A stretch of DNA of 64,000 nucleotides. It comes from Myxococcales bacterium (lineage in GTDB: Bacteria; Myxococcota_A; Polyangia; Nannocystales; Nannocystaceae). Within the stretch, counting starts at the first letter, position 1. Each line of letters starts with the position of its first letter. The notes beneath the pieces were generated by a model, which ran no database searches, was not told the origin of the DNA, and saw only the letters and a program-made list of their open reading frames with translations. This document shows, piece after piece, positions 54,621 through 63,959 of this stretch. The stretch lies in assembly GCA_020633335.1 (NCBI GenBank), contig JACKDU010000002.1:1-64000 (forward strand), read 5' to 3'. A program made the translations under genes and the position numbers.

Positions 54621-56207
54621 CTAGACCAGGCGGAGCTCGAAGCGCTCGTGGAACCAGGGCACCCGACGGGCCTCGTGGTCCTCCGACTCCGCGGGTTCCG
54701 GCGGGGCGACGACGTGGATCAGGACAGCGTTCGCCGCCCCGGGGAGCGCGAGGGCCGCGTCGATCCGGCGATCGACGTCGACGCAGCGGACCCGCTCCCC
54801 GCCGCGGATGGGCTCGCGCCAGATGGCGCCCTCCGCCTCGATCCAGAGCCACCCCGCGCCCCCGCAGAGGAGGCGACCGCGGCCCCGACGACAGAGCCGA
54901 TGATCGGCGCTGTAGATCGCGTAGCCCTCCCCGCCCGCGCCGAGCTGGACGGCCTCCTCGCCGCGCAGGCGCCAGACCTCGCGGTCGAGCCCGAGGGCGT
55001 AGCGGTGCTCGGCGTCGGGCCCGAGGGCGATCGCCGGCGCGTCGCCGCGGCAGTCCTCGTCGGCGAGGCCGGCCGCCGGCGCGCGGCCGTCGAGGTAGCG
55101 CCAGTCCGGGCAGGTGAAGAGCGCCCGCAGGGGATCGTGAGGCGGCCAGACGGGGACCTGCAGGGGGCCGGCGGCGCGCCAGCGCGGCTCGACCACCGAG
55201 CCGACGATCGCGTCGACATCGTAGACCGAGAGGTAGGCGTCCGCGGCCGCGCTGACCTCCGCCAGCACCGGCTCGTTGTCCATGTAGCCCCAGAGCTTCT
55301 TGCCGTGGCCGCAGGGCCACTCGTGGACGACCGGCGCGAGGACCGAGGCGTCGTCGTCGTCGACGCGGAGCCAGCGGAACCAGCAGCGGCTCCCCGCGGC
55401 CCCGAGCCCGAGCGCCGGCGCGAGGTAGAAGGGCGTCGCGTGGTCGATGCCGGCGACCGACCGCCGCGGCCCCTCCAGCGGGCCGTACTCCACCAGCGCG
55501 CCCGCGGGCGCGCGACCGAGGACGCGGCGCCCGTCGCCGCTGATCGCCACCCGCTGCAGCGGCGACCCGCTCCGGAGGATCGCCCCGCTCTCGAGGGAGC
55601 GGAGGGCGAGCGAGTCCCGGCCGATCTCGAGGATCGCCGGCCGCCCGGCGTCGACGCAGATCGTCCGCGCGAGCGCTCCGAGACCGCCGAGGGGCTCGGT
55701 CTCCCAGGCGCGCCAGGGACCGGGCGGCGCCGCCGGCGGGGCGACGTCGGGACGCGGGAGCGTCATCGCCCGGCCCGCGTCGACCGGCGCCCGGGCGGCG
55801 AGGGCCTCGAGGCGCCCGCGGAGCGCCGCCGTCGAGGCCGCGCTCCCGGTCCACCAGATCGCCTCGACGGGGCGCCCGAGGCGGGCCTCGGCGGCCGCGT
55901 AGCTCTCCCCCACCACCTCGCGGAGCTCGGCGTCGTCGCGCACCTCCTGATCCTCGGGCTCGGCGATCTCGCGGATCACGAGGATCGATCGCGCCTGCCG
56001 GAGCCACGCGCGGTGCCAATCGAGCGCGGCGACCAGGTGCATCGGCACGACGACCGCGAGCCGCGGCGGCGGATCACGGCGGACCTCGCCCTCACCGCCC
56101 TCGCTCGACCAGCCGAGCGCCGCCAGGATCCCCGGCAAGCGCGGCCGCGACCAGGGGTAGGAGACCTGGAGATCGCCCAGATGGAGGAGGCCGAGCGCGC
56201 CGCTCAC
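54621..56207 (-). CDS. Hypothetical large protein with propeller-like C-terminal half
   Basis: 528 residues without signal peptide. The N-terminal 150 residues contain LAVVVPMHLVAALDW and IWWTGSAAS, resembling an alpha/beta domain. The remainder is full of short strands with Gly-Asp turns (SLALRSLESGAILRSG, VAISGDGRRVLGRAP) as in WD/YWTD-type propellers, and has several Cys. No family is recognised. GTG 56207 is used; TTG 56219 is an alternative. It is divergent from the DUF4389 gene, with 88 bp between starts. Confidence 0.55.
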   Translation of the reverse strand: MSGALGLLHLGDLQVSYPWSRPRLPGILAALGWSSEGGEGEVRRDPPPRLAVVVPMHLVAALDWHRAWLRQARSILVIREIAEPEDQEVRDDAELREVVGESYAAAEARLGRPVEAIWWTGSAASTAALRGRLEALAARAPVDAGRAMTLPRPDVAPPAAPPGPWRAWETEPLGGLGALARTICVDAGRPAILEIGRDSLALRSLESGAILRSGSPLQRVAISGDGRRVLGRAPAGALVEYGPLEGPRRSVAGIDHATPFYLAPALGLGAAGSRCWFRWLRVDDDDASVLAPVVHEWPCGHGKKLWGYMDNEPVLAEVSAAADAYLSVYDVDAIVGSVVEPRWRAAGPLQVPVWPPHDPLRALFTCPDWRYLDGRAPAAGLADEDCRGDAPAIALGPDAEHRYALGLDREVWRLRGEEAVQLGAGGEGYAIYSADHRLCRRGRGRLLCGGAGWLWIEAEGAIWREPIRGGERVRCVDVDRRIDAALALPGAANAVLIHVVAPPEPAESEDHEARRVPWFHERFELRLV

Positions 56208-56283
56208 CGGGCGATCCAAGCACAGACCAGGGCCGCTGTCGTGGGCCGCAGAATGAGCGCCCCCGCCCGGCCCCGCGCCTCGC

Positions 56284-56289
56284 TAGCGT
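56284..56289 (+). promoter_or_regulatory. Candidate -10 element TAGCGT
   Basis: TAGCGT ends 6 nt before ATG 56296; the intervening bases are all C, so there is no Shine-Dalgarno. It fits the leaderless pattern. Confidence 0.4.
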
Positions 56290-56295
56290 CCCCCC

Positions 56296-56973
56296 ATGAC
56301 CGAGGCGAAGAGTCCCCCCGCCGAGCTCCCCGTCGACTTCACGTGCCCCCGCCCCGCGGGCCCGCGCAACCGCCTGACGGTCTTCTTTCGCCCGATCCTC
56401 GCGCTCCCCCACCTCATCCTGATCGGCGGCCCACCGCTGGTGACCCTCACCGTCGCCGCCCAGGGCTCGGACGGCGGCGGCGGGATCGAGCTCGGCTCCC
56501 ACGCCGGCGTCCTCGGGGCGGTCGCCTGGGCCTGCGCCGTGATCGCGTGGTTCACGCTGGTCTTCGCCGGCAAGCACCCGGACGGCCTCTGGCGCCTCGG
56601 CCACTTCTACCTCCGCTGGCGGGCCCAGGCGCTCGCCTACATGCTCCTCCTCCGCGACGAGTACCCGCCCTTCGGCGAGGACCCCTACCCCGCCCACTTC
56701 GAGCTCCCGGCGCCCGTCGGCCCCCGCGATCGCCTCCGCGTCGGCGTCCGCCTCCTCCTGCTGATCCCCTACGCGATCGTCTTCGCGATCCTCGCGGTGA
56801 TCCTGACGGTGGTGACGGTCGTCGCCTGGTTCTCGATCCTGATCCGCGGCGAGCTCTCCCCCGACATGCATGCGCTGATCCGCCGCTTCATCCGCTGGGA
56901 CCTCGGGATCGAGGCGTTCTTCCTCCTCCTCCGCGACGAGCTCCCGGCCTTCGTCCCCACCGAACGAAGCTGA
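56296..56973 (+). CDS. DUF4389 membrane protein
   Basis: 225 residues with membrane helices around LTVFFRPILALPHLILIGG, AVAWACAVIAWFTLVFAG and LLLLIPYAIVFAILAVILTVVTVVAWF. The motif RLTVFFRPILALPHL and the repeated RWRAQALAYMLLLRDEYPPF / RFIRWDLGIEAFFLLLRDELP units are characteristic of DUF4389, whose function is unknown. The protein sits in the inner membrane with cytosolic connecting loops. Confidence 0.88.
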   Translation: MTEAKSPPAELPVDFTCPRPAGPRNRLTVFFRPILALPHLILIGGPPLVTLTVAAQGSDGGGGIELGSHAGVLGAVAWACAVIAWFTLVFAGKHPDGLWRLGHFYLRWRAQALAYMLLLRDEYPPFGEDPYPAHFELPAPVGPRDRLRVGVRLLLLIPYAIVFAILAVILTVVTVVAWFSILIRGELSPDMHALIRRFIRWDLGIEAFFLLLRDELPAFVPTERS

Positions 56974-56986
56974 CCAAAAGGACACA

Positions 56987-57526
56987 TCAGAGGCCGCTGC
57001 GGCTGTTGGCCTTGCGGTTGGTCCGCTGCGACGACTCGATGATCCCCCGGTAGATCGCGTCGTCGCCCTTGCCCTCCGCCCGCCCGGCGGCCACCAGCGA
57101 CTCAAAGGTCGGGCCGTCCGGGTTCCCGTACTTCTCGAGATCGCGGGCCCGCAGCGCCTCGACCTCCGCCTGGTCCGCCATCATCGCCCGCGCGGTCAGG
57201 CGGGCGCCGTGGCGGATCTCGAAGGCCGCTCGCGCCCGCGCCTCGAGCGACGCGCCCTCTGCGGCCCGCGAGCGGTCAGCGGCGTCGATGCCGGCGATCG
57301 TGCAGAGATAGACCTCGCGGATCGCCTCGTTCGACCATGACGCGCCCTCCGCACGCGCCGCCTCGGCCGCCTCCGGGCTCGTCGGCGTCGCCGGCCCGAG
57401 CACCTCGGCGTCGCAGTGGGCGACGAATTCCGGGCTCGTCACCCGCTCCGAGCCCGCATGGCAGGCGCCCGCGACGAGCGCCAGGAGGAGCGCCAGAGGG
57501 CGCGAAGGGCCGCGGACGGAGAGCAT
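56987..57526 (-). CDS. Hypothetical small lipoprotein
   Basis: 179 residues. The lipoprotein signal (LALLLALVAGACHAG) is followed by a mostly helical, charged mature domain (EAAEAARAEGASWSNEAIREVY, VEALRARDLEKYG). No family is recognised. TAGGAT on the reverse strand (57537-57532) ends 5 nt upstream of ATG 57526. The stop lies 14 bp from the convergent DUF4389 stop. Confidence 0.7.
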   Translation of the reverse strand: MLSVRGPSRPLALLLALVAGACHAGSERVTSPEFVAHCDAEVLGPATPTSPEAAEAARAEGASWSNEAIREVYLCTIAGIDAADRSRAAEGASLEARARAAFEIRHGARLTARAMMADQAEVEALRARDLEKYGNPDGPTFESLVAAGRAEGKGDDAIYRGIIESSQRTNRKANSRSGL

Positions 57527-57531
57527 GGGTC

Positions 57532-57537
57532 ATCCTA
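57532..57537 (-). promoter_or_regulatory. Candidate -10 element TAGGAT
   Basis: TAGGAT on the reverse strand ends 5 nt before ATG 57526, another leaderless-type arrangement. Confidence 0.35.
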
Positions 57538-57575
57538 GCCCGATTCGCCGGCCGCCTGGACGCCGGGCCGCCCGC

Positions 57576-59408
57576 TCAGGGCTCGACGACCGTCAGGTCC
57601 GCGTCGCGGGCGACGTCGTTGAGGACGACCTCGGCCCCGCTCGCCGGCCATCGCACCCGCACCTCGGCGATCGGCGCGTCGCCGGGGCCGAGGCCGAAGT
57701 GCGCCCGGAGATCGCCGTGGCCGAGGTAGGTCGGCTCGCCGATCACCCGCAGGAGCTCCGGGCCGTCCTCGCTGACCCGCACCCGGATCTGCGCGCCGCG
57801 CCCCGAGCTGTCGCTCTTGGTGCCGACCGCCCGGACGCGGAGCCAGCCGTTCCCGAGCTCGCCGTCGTTGCGGTAGAGCACCGGCGTCGACGCGAAGTTG
57901 ACGACGAAGACGTCGAGGTCGCCGTCGTCGTCGTAGTCGAAGGTGAGGAGGCCGCGGCCCATCCGATCGTCGGTGATCCCGAGCGCCGCCGAGGACTCGA
58001 TCATCGGCCCCTCGCCGTCGGCGATCCAGAGGCGCATCGGGTCGAAGAGGTAGTCGGTCGCGTTCCAGCCGTTGGTCATCACCAGGTCGAGATCGCGGTC
58101 GTTGTCGAGGTCCGCCCAGGACGCGCCCCAGCCCCAGAAGCCGTCGCGCACGCCGGCGAGGTCGGTCGCCTCGGTGAAGTGGCGATCGCCGTCGTAGCGG
58201 TAGAGGTGGTTGCCGGTCTTGCCGCTGGTCCCGGCGATCGAGGTGACCAGCCAGTCGAGGTCGCCGTCGCCGTCGAAGTCGCCGAAGGAGGCGCCCATCC
58301 CGTTCTCGTCGGTGCCGACCCCGGCCAGGGCGGTGCCGTCGACGAAGGAGGCGTCGCCCTGGTTCCAGAAGAGGCGGCTGGTCATGAAGTCGGCGGCGAT
58401 CGCCAGCTCGGGGTAGTCGTCGCCGTCGAGATCGACGAAGGCCGGCGTCAGCGCGAGCGCGCCGGCGATCGGGTAGGGCTGGACGATCGTCTCCCAGACG
58501 TCGTCGATCACCACACCTGCCTTCTCGGTCAGGTCCTCGAAGGTCCCCGGCCCCTCCGCGCCCCGGTTGCGGAGGAGGCGGTTGTAGGATGGAGCGTCGC
58601 CGAGGGCGAGGTGGGTCCGGTACTCGCCGACGAAGAGGTCGACGTAGCCGTCGAGATCGAAGTCGCCGAAGGCCGGGGTCGTGCCGACGTGCTGATCGGG
58701 GCCGATCAGCGAGGCCCCGCGGCCGATCGCCTCCTCGCTGAAGTGGCCAGCGCCGTCGTTGATGAAGAGGTAGTGGCGGACGTCACCGACCGTGGTGACG
58801 TAGAGGTCGAGATCGCCGTCGTTGTCGATGTCGGCCCAGGCGGCGCCGGCCGAGTGGAGATCGAGGGCGAGGCCCGCCTCCGCGGCGCGGTCGACGAAGG
58901 TGCCGTCGCCCTGGTTGTGGAAGAGCGCGTCCTTGCCGTGGAGGCGGGCGACGTAGAGGTCGACGCGGCCGTCGCCGTCGTAGTCGGCCGCCGCCGCGCC
59001 GCCGGTCTCCCACTCGGCGGTGCAGAAGAAGCCCTTCTTCATCAGCGGGATCACGTCGACCAGGCACTCTGGCGGCATCTTGAACTCGCCCTGCGGGACC
59101 GCGAGGCCGGCGCTCTCGGTGACGTCGGTGAAGTAGAGGGACCCGGGAGGCGGCGGCTCACCCGTCCCCGTGCCGCCACCACCTCCTCCTCCGCCGCCGC
59201 CGTCGGTCGACGCGCTGGTGCCACCGCCAGGGCCGCCGCCCCCCGGGCCGCCCGGACCGCTCGCCGCGCCCTCCGAGCTCGCGCCCTCCGAGGTCGCCGC
59301 GCCGTCGCTGGCCGAGCCTCCGCCCGAGCCGCCGCCGAGCGTGCAGGCGACGAGCGCGAGCGCGGCGACGTGGGCGACGTGGGCACAGCGACCGATCGTG
59401 GTGTGCAT
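57576..59408 (-). CDS. FG-GAP/VCBS-repeat lipoprotein with ASPIC/UnbV C-terminus
   Basis: 610 residues. The lipoprotein signal (HVAALALVACTLG) and a long Gly/Ser linker precede seven or so FG-GAP/VCBS blades, each with calcium-type loops (AAADYDGDGRVDLYVARLHG, ADIDNDGDLDLYVTTVGD). The C-terminus (LRVRAVGTKSDSSGRGAQIRV .. VRWPASGAEVVLNDV) is the ASPIC/UnbV domain. The whole resembles CRTAC1-like propellers. It binds calcium and probably carbohydrate or protein on the cell surface. TACTAT on the reverse strand lies 6 nt before ATG 59408. Confidence 0.92.
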   Translation of the reverse strand: MHTTIGRCAHVAHVAALALVACTLGGGSGGGSASDGAATSEGASSEGAASGPGGPGGGGPGGGTSASTDGGGGGGGGGGTGTGEPPPPGSLYFTDVTESAGLAVPQGEFKMPPECLVDVIPLMKKGFFCTAEWETGGAAAADYDGDGRVDLYVARLHGKDALFHNQGDGTFVDRAAEAGLALDLHSAGAAWADIDNDGDLDLYVTTVGDVRHYLFINDGAGHFSEEAIGRGASLIGPDQHVGTTPAFGDFDLDGYVDLFVGEYRTHLALGDAPSYNRLLRNRGAEGPGTFEDLTEKAGVVIDDVWETIVQPYPIAGALALTPAFVDLDGDDYPELAIAADFMTSRLFWNQGDASFVDGTALAGVGTDENGMGASFGDFDGDGDLDWLVTSIAGTSGKTGNHLYRYDGDRHFTEATDLAGVRDGFWGWGASWADLDNDRDLDLVMTNGWNATDYLFDPMRLWIADGEGPMIESSAALGITDDRMGRGLLTFDYDDDGDLDVFVVNFASTPVLYRNDGELGNGWLRVRAVGTKSDSSGRGAQIRVRVSEDGPELLRVIGEPTYLGHGDLRAHFGLGPGDAPIAEVRVRWPASGAEVVLNDVARDADLTVVEP

Positions 59409-59414
59409 GGCGCG

Positions 59415-59420
59415 ATAGTA
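59415..59420 (-). promoter_or_regulatory. Candidate -10 element TACTAT
   Basis: TACTAT on the reverse strand ends 6 nt before ATG 59408; no Shine-Dalgarno is present. Confidence 0.45.
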
Positions 59421-59556
59421 TCCCTCGGCAAGAGACGCGGGGAGCCGCCGCGACGGCCCATCTGCGCCCGCGGCGGCTCCCTGCCGAGGCGCCCACGACG
59501 CGTCCGGGCCGGCCTCGCCGACCCCGGACGCGCTCACGCTTCGCGCCTACATGTCC

Positions 59557-60921
59557 CTAGGGGCAGGCCGCGCCGCAGCTGTCCTTCGCCTCGTTCACGC
59601 AGATCCCGTCCCACTGGTTGTTGCAGCAGAACGAGTCGAGCGCGCAGACGCAGGCCTCAATGTCCGGGACCTCGCAGCCCGGACCGTGCGTCGTGCAGCA
59701 GTCGCCGGACGCGCAGAGGCTCGTGTCGAAGGCGTCGCAGGCCATCCCGCAGCCCAGGGTGCCGCCGGCATAGACCTTGGGGTCGACGTCGACGCAGCTC
59801 TGACCGTTGAGATCCGCGCCGTCGCAGACCTCGTTGCCGTCGATCATGTCGTTGCCGCAGTTCGAGCACATCGAGGTGTCGAAGCCGTCGCAGGTCAGCG
59901 AGCACCCGAGCTCGCCGCCGGTGAAGCCCTGGGTGATGCAGTCCTCGCCGCCCAGATCGGCGCCGTCGCAGACCTCGGGGTCGTCGATCGCGTCGTTGCC
60001 GCAGAGGTTGCAGAGGCTGGTGTCGAAGGCGTCGCAGGTCATCGCGCAGACGAGCTCGCCGCCGAAGAAGCCCTGGGTCGCGCAGCTCTCGCCACCCAGC
60101 TCGATGCCGTCGCAGAGCTCGGGGTCGTCGAGGAGGTCGTTGCCGCAGTTGTTGCAGAGCGCGGTGTCGAAGCCGTCGCAGGTCGGGCTGCAGCCGAGCT
60201 CGCCGCCGACGAAGCCCTGGGTCTCGCAGGTCTCGTCGCCGAGCGAGACGCCGTCACAGACCTCGCCGTCCTCGATGATGCCGTTGCCGCAGCCGAGGCA
60301 GAGGGAGACGTCAAAGACGCAGGCGTCGGCGACGCAGGAGAGGTCGCCGCCGCTGAACCCGAGGCTCGTACAGTCGGCGCCGTTGAGATTGTCGGTGTCG
60401 CACGCCTCATCGCCCTGGATGAACCCGTCGCCGCAGCTCGGCGGCGCGCAGGCGGAGGTGCACTCGTCGTCCTCGATGTCGTTGCCGTCGTCGCAGAGCT
60501 CGGGGCCGTTGACCACCGCGTCGCCGCAGAACTCGGCGAGCGCGGAGCAGCCGGGCATGCAGCCGCCGTAGGAGCCGTCGTTGATCCCGTCGTCGCAGAC
60601 CTCGTCGCCCTCGACGACGCCGTCGCCGCAGACCGGCACCACGCCCGTCGTCGTCCCGGCGGTGTCCGTCTCGGCCGCGGTCGTCGAGGTCGACGAGGTC
60701 GACGAGGTCGACGAGGTCGAGGTCGTCGAGGTCGTCGAGGTCGTCGAGGTCGTCGAGGTCGACGTCGTCGTCGAGGTGTCGGTGCCGGAGCTGGTCTCCG
60801 TGTCGGTCGCCGAGACCGTCGCGCCGTCGTCACCGCAGGCGAGGCCGGCGACGAAGGTCAGGGAGAGGAGGGCGAAGAGGCCGCGGCGGCCGGGCGATCG
60901 ACGAGACGAAGGAGCAGTCAT
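59557..60921 (-). CDS. Cys-rich DUF4215-repeat lipoprotein
   Basis: 454 residues. The lipoprotein signal (LLSLTFVAGLACGDDG) is followed by a Ser/Thr-only linker of about 60 residues. Then come at least seven repeats of the DUF4215 type (CGDGVVEGDEVCDDGINDG, CGNGIIEDGEVCDG), each with conserved Cys. A C-terminal module has dense Cys (CCTTHGPGC .. CVCALDSFCCNNQWDGICV). All Cys likely form disulfides outside the cell. Such proteins are hallmarks of myxobacterial surfaces; the ligand is unknown. ATG 60921. Confidence 0.9.
   Translation of the reverse strand: MTAPSSRRSPGRRGLFALLSLTFVAGLACGDDGATVSATDTETSSGTDTSTTTSTSTTSTTSTTSTTSTSSTSSTSSTSTTAAETDTAGTTTGVVPVCGDGVVEGDEVCDDGINDGSYGGCMPGCSALAEFCGDAVVNGPELCDDGNDIEDDECTSACAPPSCGDGFIQGDEACDTDNLNGADCTSLGFSGGDLSCVADACVFDVSLCLGCGNGIIEDGEVCDGVSLGDETCETQGFVGGELGCSPTCDGFDTALCNNCGNDLLDDPELCDGIELGGESCATQGFFGGELVCAMTCDAFDTSLCNLCGNDAIDDPEVCDGADLGGEDCITQGFTGGELGCSLTCDGFDTSMCSNCGNDMIDGNEVCDGADLNGQSCVDVDPKVYAGGTLGCGMACDAFDTSLCASGDCCTTHGPGCEVPDIEACVCALDSFCCNNQWDGICVNEAKDSCGAACP
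60683..60769 (-). repeat. Trinucleotide/9-bp microsatellite encoding the Ser/Thr linker
   Basis: The repeat gaggtcgtc/gaggtcgac runs for nearly 90 bp. It encodes the TST/TTS/SS linker of the DUF4215 lipoprotein and is expected to vary in length without frameshift when whole 9-bp units change. Confidence 0.85.
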
Positions 60922-61185
60922 ACCAAGATCGCTAGCGCTCGCTTGCGATCGCTGTAAAGGCCGATTGCTCGCGCGGCCGCGCGCATCCCCGCGTCCCAGC
61001 CCTCCGCCGGGGATGTGCACACGAATTCGCAGTCGGCGAGGGAGCGGCGAGCGAAGACATCGCGGACCGCTCCAATGGACCCGCGATCCAGGCTTCACGG
61101 CCACCCAAGATGCCCCTAGCGCGGTGAACGCAGCGACGCAGACGCCCTCGCTCGGGGCTCGATCGCCCGTGGAGATCGCTCAGCC

Positions 61186-62106
61186 TCAGCCGAGGAGCGC
61201 CCGCGCCTCGTCGGCCACCGCCGCGGCCCCGCGGGTGGCGAAGATGATCGTGTAATGGTTGACGTCGGCGACGTCGGCGAAGGAGAAGCCAGCGATCCGC
61301 CGGCCGATCCTCCGCAGGCGCCCGGGCGAGTAGAGCGGCCGATCGTCCTTGAGGCCGCGCGGCGCCCTGAGGAAGCGCACCGGCCCCCTCATCCGGCGCA
61401 GCGACCCCGGCACCAGATCCTCGAAGAGCTGGGTGCGGATATCCTCGAGGAGCGCGCGCTTGGTGGTCGACGCCCGCAGCCGCGGCGCCTCGCCGACCAG
61501 ATCGTAGTCGAGGTAATCCTCGACGTAGCTCGACCAGTCGGCGCGCAGCGCCGGGTGATCGCGCCAGTAGGCGCGGTAGGCCTCGGCGCTCTCAAAGGTC
61601 ATGTCCAGGCGCTCGAGCGCGGGGCCGAGGACCTTGCCGACCACCTTCTCGATCATCCAGTCGCCGAAGGGGAGGCGGTGGAGCGGCAGCGCCGGCATGA
61701 TCGGCAGGCCGCCGTCGACCAGGAGCGCGGCCCCGCAGCGATCGGGGCGCTCGGCGGCGAGGACCGCGGTGATGAAGCCGCCCATCGAGTGGCCGAGGAC
61801 CACGTCGGCCCGCGCGATCCCGAAGTGATCGAGCACCGCGATCATGTCCCGGGCATGCGCGCGCATCCCCCAGGGCCCCGGCACCCCGTTGCTGCGGCCG
61901 CGACCCCGGAGATCCGGGGCGATGAGCCGGACCTCCTCGCCGAGCGCGTCGGCCAGCATCGCGAACTCGCGGTGCGACGCCGTGATCCCGTGGAGCGCCA
62001 GGACCACCGGCTCGCCGCTCCCCCATTGCGCGACCGCGAGGGCTCCCCCCTCGACCGGGACCTCCTCGACGCGATAACTCGGACTCTGACGCTCGGCCAC
62101 GCTCAC
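61186..62106 (-). CDS. Alpha/beta hydrolase
   Basis: 306 residues. The alpha/beta-hydrolase fold shows oxyanion region LALHGITAS, nucleophile elbow GHSMGG, an Asp region after VLVDGG/GALLVDG and a C-terminal His in DVNHYTIIF. There is no signal peptide. The substrate is an ester, thioester or similar, not identifiable here. The gene begins GTG 62106, one base after the stop of the acyl-CoA ligase on the same strand, so the two are an operon. A role hydrolysing a product or CoA thioester made by the ligase is a reasonable inference. Confidence 0.9.
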   Translation of the reverse strand: MSVAERQSPSYRVEEVPVEGGALAVAQWGSGEPVVLALHGITASHREFAMLADALGEEVRLIAPDLRGRGRSNGVPGPWGMRAHARDMIAVLDHFGIARADVVLGHSMGGFITAVLAAERPDRCGAALLVDGGLPIMPALPLHRLPFGDWMIEKVVGKVLGPALERLDMTFESAEAYRAYWRDHPALRADWSSYVEDYLDYDLVGEAPRLRASTTKRALLEDIRTQLFEDLVPGSLRRMRGPVRFLRAPRGLKDDRPLYSPGRLRRIGRRIAGFSFADVADVNHYTIIFATRGAAAVADEARALLG

Positions 62107-62107
62107 C

Positions 62108-63760
62108 TCAATCCTCGCTCCGCGGCGCCCCGGCCGGTTGGATCACGTTGTCGATCCGATCCCAGTCGCCGAAGCGCTCGCGCAGCCGGAGCTTCTGAAA
62201 CTTGCCGGTGGAGGTCCGCGGGATCGCGTCGATGTAGACGAACGCGTCCGGCAGCCACCAGCGGGCGAACTTGCCGTCGAGGTGGGCGCGGAGCTCGGCG
62301 TCGCCGACCGTCGCCCCCGGGCGGAGGACGACGACCGCCAGCGGCCGCTCCATCCACCGCTCGTGCGGGACCGCGATGACCGCGGCCTCGGCGACCTCCG
62401 GGTGGGCCATGAGCTCGTTCTCCAGCGCCTGCGAGCTGATCCACTCGCCGCCCGACTTGATCAGGTCCTTGGCCCGATCGGTGATGCTGATGTAGCCCTC
62501 GGGCGTCATGTAGGCGACGTCGCCGGTGCGGAACCAGCCGTCGTCGCTGAAGCGATCGGCGGCGTCCGGGCGCTCGTGGTAGCGGGCGGTGATCCAGGGC
62601 CCGCGGATCTCGATCTCGCCAACCGAGGCCCCGTCCCAGGGGGCGATCCCCTCGTCGCCGGCGATCCGGAGCTCGCAGAGGGGCAGCGGCACCCCGGCGC
62701 GCGCGCGGTAGGCGAGGCGCTCGGCCTCGGGGCGCGCGTCGAGCTCGGGCCGCAGGTTCGACACGCTCGCCAGCGGCGAGGTCTCGGTGAGCCCCCAGGC
62801 GGCGACGATGTTGAGGTCGAATTCGTCGAAGGCGTCGATCAGCGACGGCGGGGTCGCCGAGCCGCCGACCAACATCCGCATCCCGGGCGTCAGCCGCCAG
62901 CGCTCCGGCGCCTCGCGCAGCGCCTTGAGGACGCCCATCCAGATCGTCGGCACACCGCCGGTGACCGTCACCCGCTCGTCGGCGAAGAGCTCGAGGAGGC
63001 TCTCCGCGTCGAGGTGGGGCCCCGGCAGGACCTGGCGGGCGCCGACCATCGCCGCCGCGTAGGGGATCCCCCAGGCGTTTGCGTGGAACATCGGCACCAC
63101 CGGCAGGACGGTGTCGCGAAACGAGAGCGAGACCGCGTCGGGGAGCGACATCCCGAGGGCGTGGAGCACCGACGAGCGGTGGGCGTAGACCACCCCCTTC
63201 GGCCGGCCGGTGGTCCCGGACGTGTAGCACATGCCGCAGGGCGCCCCCTCGTCGATCGTCGGGTACTCGAAGTCGCCGACGCCGGTCGCCAGGAGCTCCT
63301 CGTAGCTCTCGTAGCCCGCCGGCACCGGCCCGCCGTAGGGGACGACGAAGACCCGCTCAAAGTCGACCTGGTCCTTGAAGCTCTCGTAGAGCGGGAGGAG
63401 CACGTCGTCGACGATCAGGAAGCGATCCTCGGCGTGGCGGGCGATGTAGGCGATGTCCTCGGGGAAGAGGCGGAGGTTCAGGGTGTGCAGCACCGCCGCG
63501 GCCGCGGGCACCCCGAAGTAGGCCTCGAGGTGGGCCGCGTGGTTCCACATCAGCGTCGCCACCCGATCCCCGGGCCGCACGCCGGCGCCGATCAGCGCCT
63601 TCGCCAGCTGGCGCGCCCGCGCGTACATGTCGCGGTAGCGGTAGCGGTGGAGCGATCGATCGGGGCGCCGCGAGACCACCTCGACGTCACCAAAGAGCGT
63701 GCCGGCCCGCTCGAGGAGACGATCGAGCGTCAGCGGCGTGGTCATCATCGTGGCGCGCAC
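62108..63760 (-). CDS. Long-chain fatty-acid-CoA ligase-type enzyme (AMP-binding)
   Basis: 550 residues. AMP-binding motifs YTSGTTGRPKGV, GWGLTE-like AAWGLTETSP, GWFRTGDVAYM and the C-terminal catalytic Lys segment RTSTGKFQKLRLRE identify an acyl-activating enzyme that forms acyl-AMP then acyl-CoA. The overall sequence (VAVLHTLNLRLFPEDIAYIARHAED) resembles medium/long-chain FadD-like ligases. GTG 63760 is chosen because AGGAGGAGG lies just upstream; ATG 63748 is an alternative. It is co-transcribed with the hydrolase. Confidence 0.94.
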   Translation of the reverse strand: MRATMMTTPLTLDRLLERAGTLFGDVEVVSRRPDRSLHRYRYRDMYARARQLAKALIGAGVRPGDRVATLMWNHAAHLEAYFGVPAAAAVLHTLNLRLFPEDIAYIARHAEDRFLIVDDVLLPLYESFKDQVDFERVFVVPYGGPVPAGYESYEELLATGVGDFEYPTIDEGAPCGMCYTSGTTGRPKGVVYAHRSSVLHALGMSLPDAVSLSFRDTVLPVVPMFHANAWGIPYAAAMVGARQVLPGPHLDAESLLELFADERVTVTGGVPTIWMGVLKALREAPERWRLTPGMRMLVGGSATPPSLIDAFDEFDLNIVAAWGLTETSPLASVSNLRPELDARPEAERLAYRARAGVPLPLCELRIAGDEGIAPWDGASVGEIEIRGPWITARYHERPDAADRFSDDGWFRTGDVAYMTPEGYISITDRAKDLIKSGGEWISSQALENELMAHPEVAEAAVIAVPHERWMERPLAVVVLRPGATVGDAELRAHLDGKFARWWLPDAFVYIDAIPRTSTGKFQKLRLRERFGDWDRIDNVIQPAGAPRSED

Positions 63761-63890
63761 GGGACCTCCTCCTGAGCGTCGAGCGCGACGCGGAGATCGA
63801 CGTACCCCCGGGCGTCGTGGGCGGTCAAGGTGTTCCCGCAGCGGCGGGGTCGACCGCTTTACGACCGCCTTACCGGGCGACAGCGGGCCC

Positions 63891-63919
63891 TTGAGGGCCC
63901 TCGACCATCCTGGTCTATG
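63891..63919 (+). promoter_or_regulatory. Candidate promoter TTGAGG-17-TCTATG
   Basis: TTGAGG (63891-63896) and TCTATG (63914-63919) are separated by 17 nt. The 10-bp palindrome GAGGGCCCTC (63893-63902) overlaps the -35 and could be an operator. Confidence 0.35.
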
Positions 63920-63959
63920 TCGCCGGCAGCCACCGACCGGCGCCCAAGGAGAAACGACC

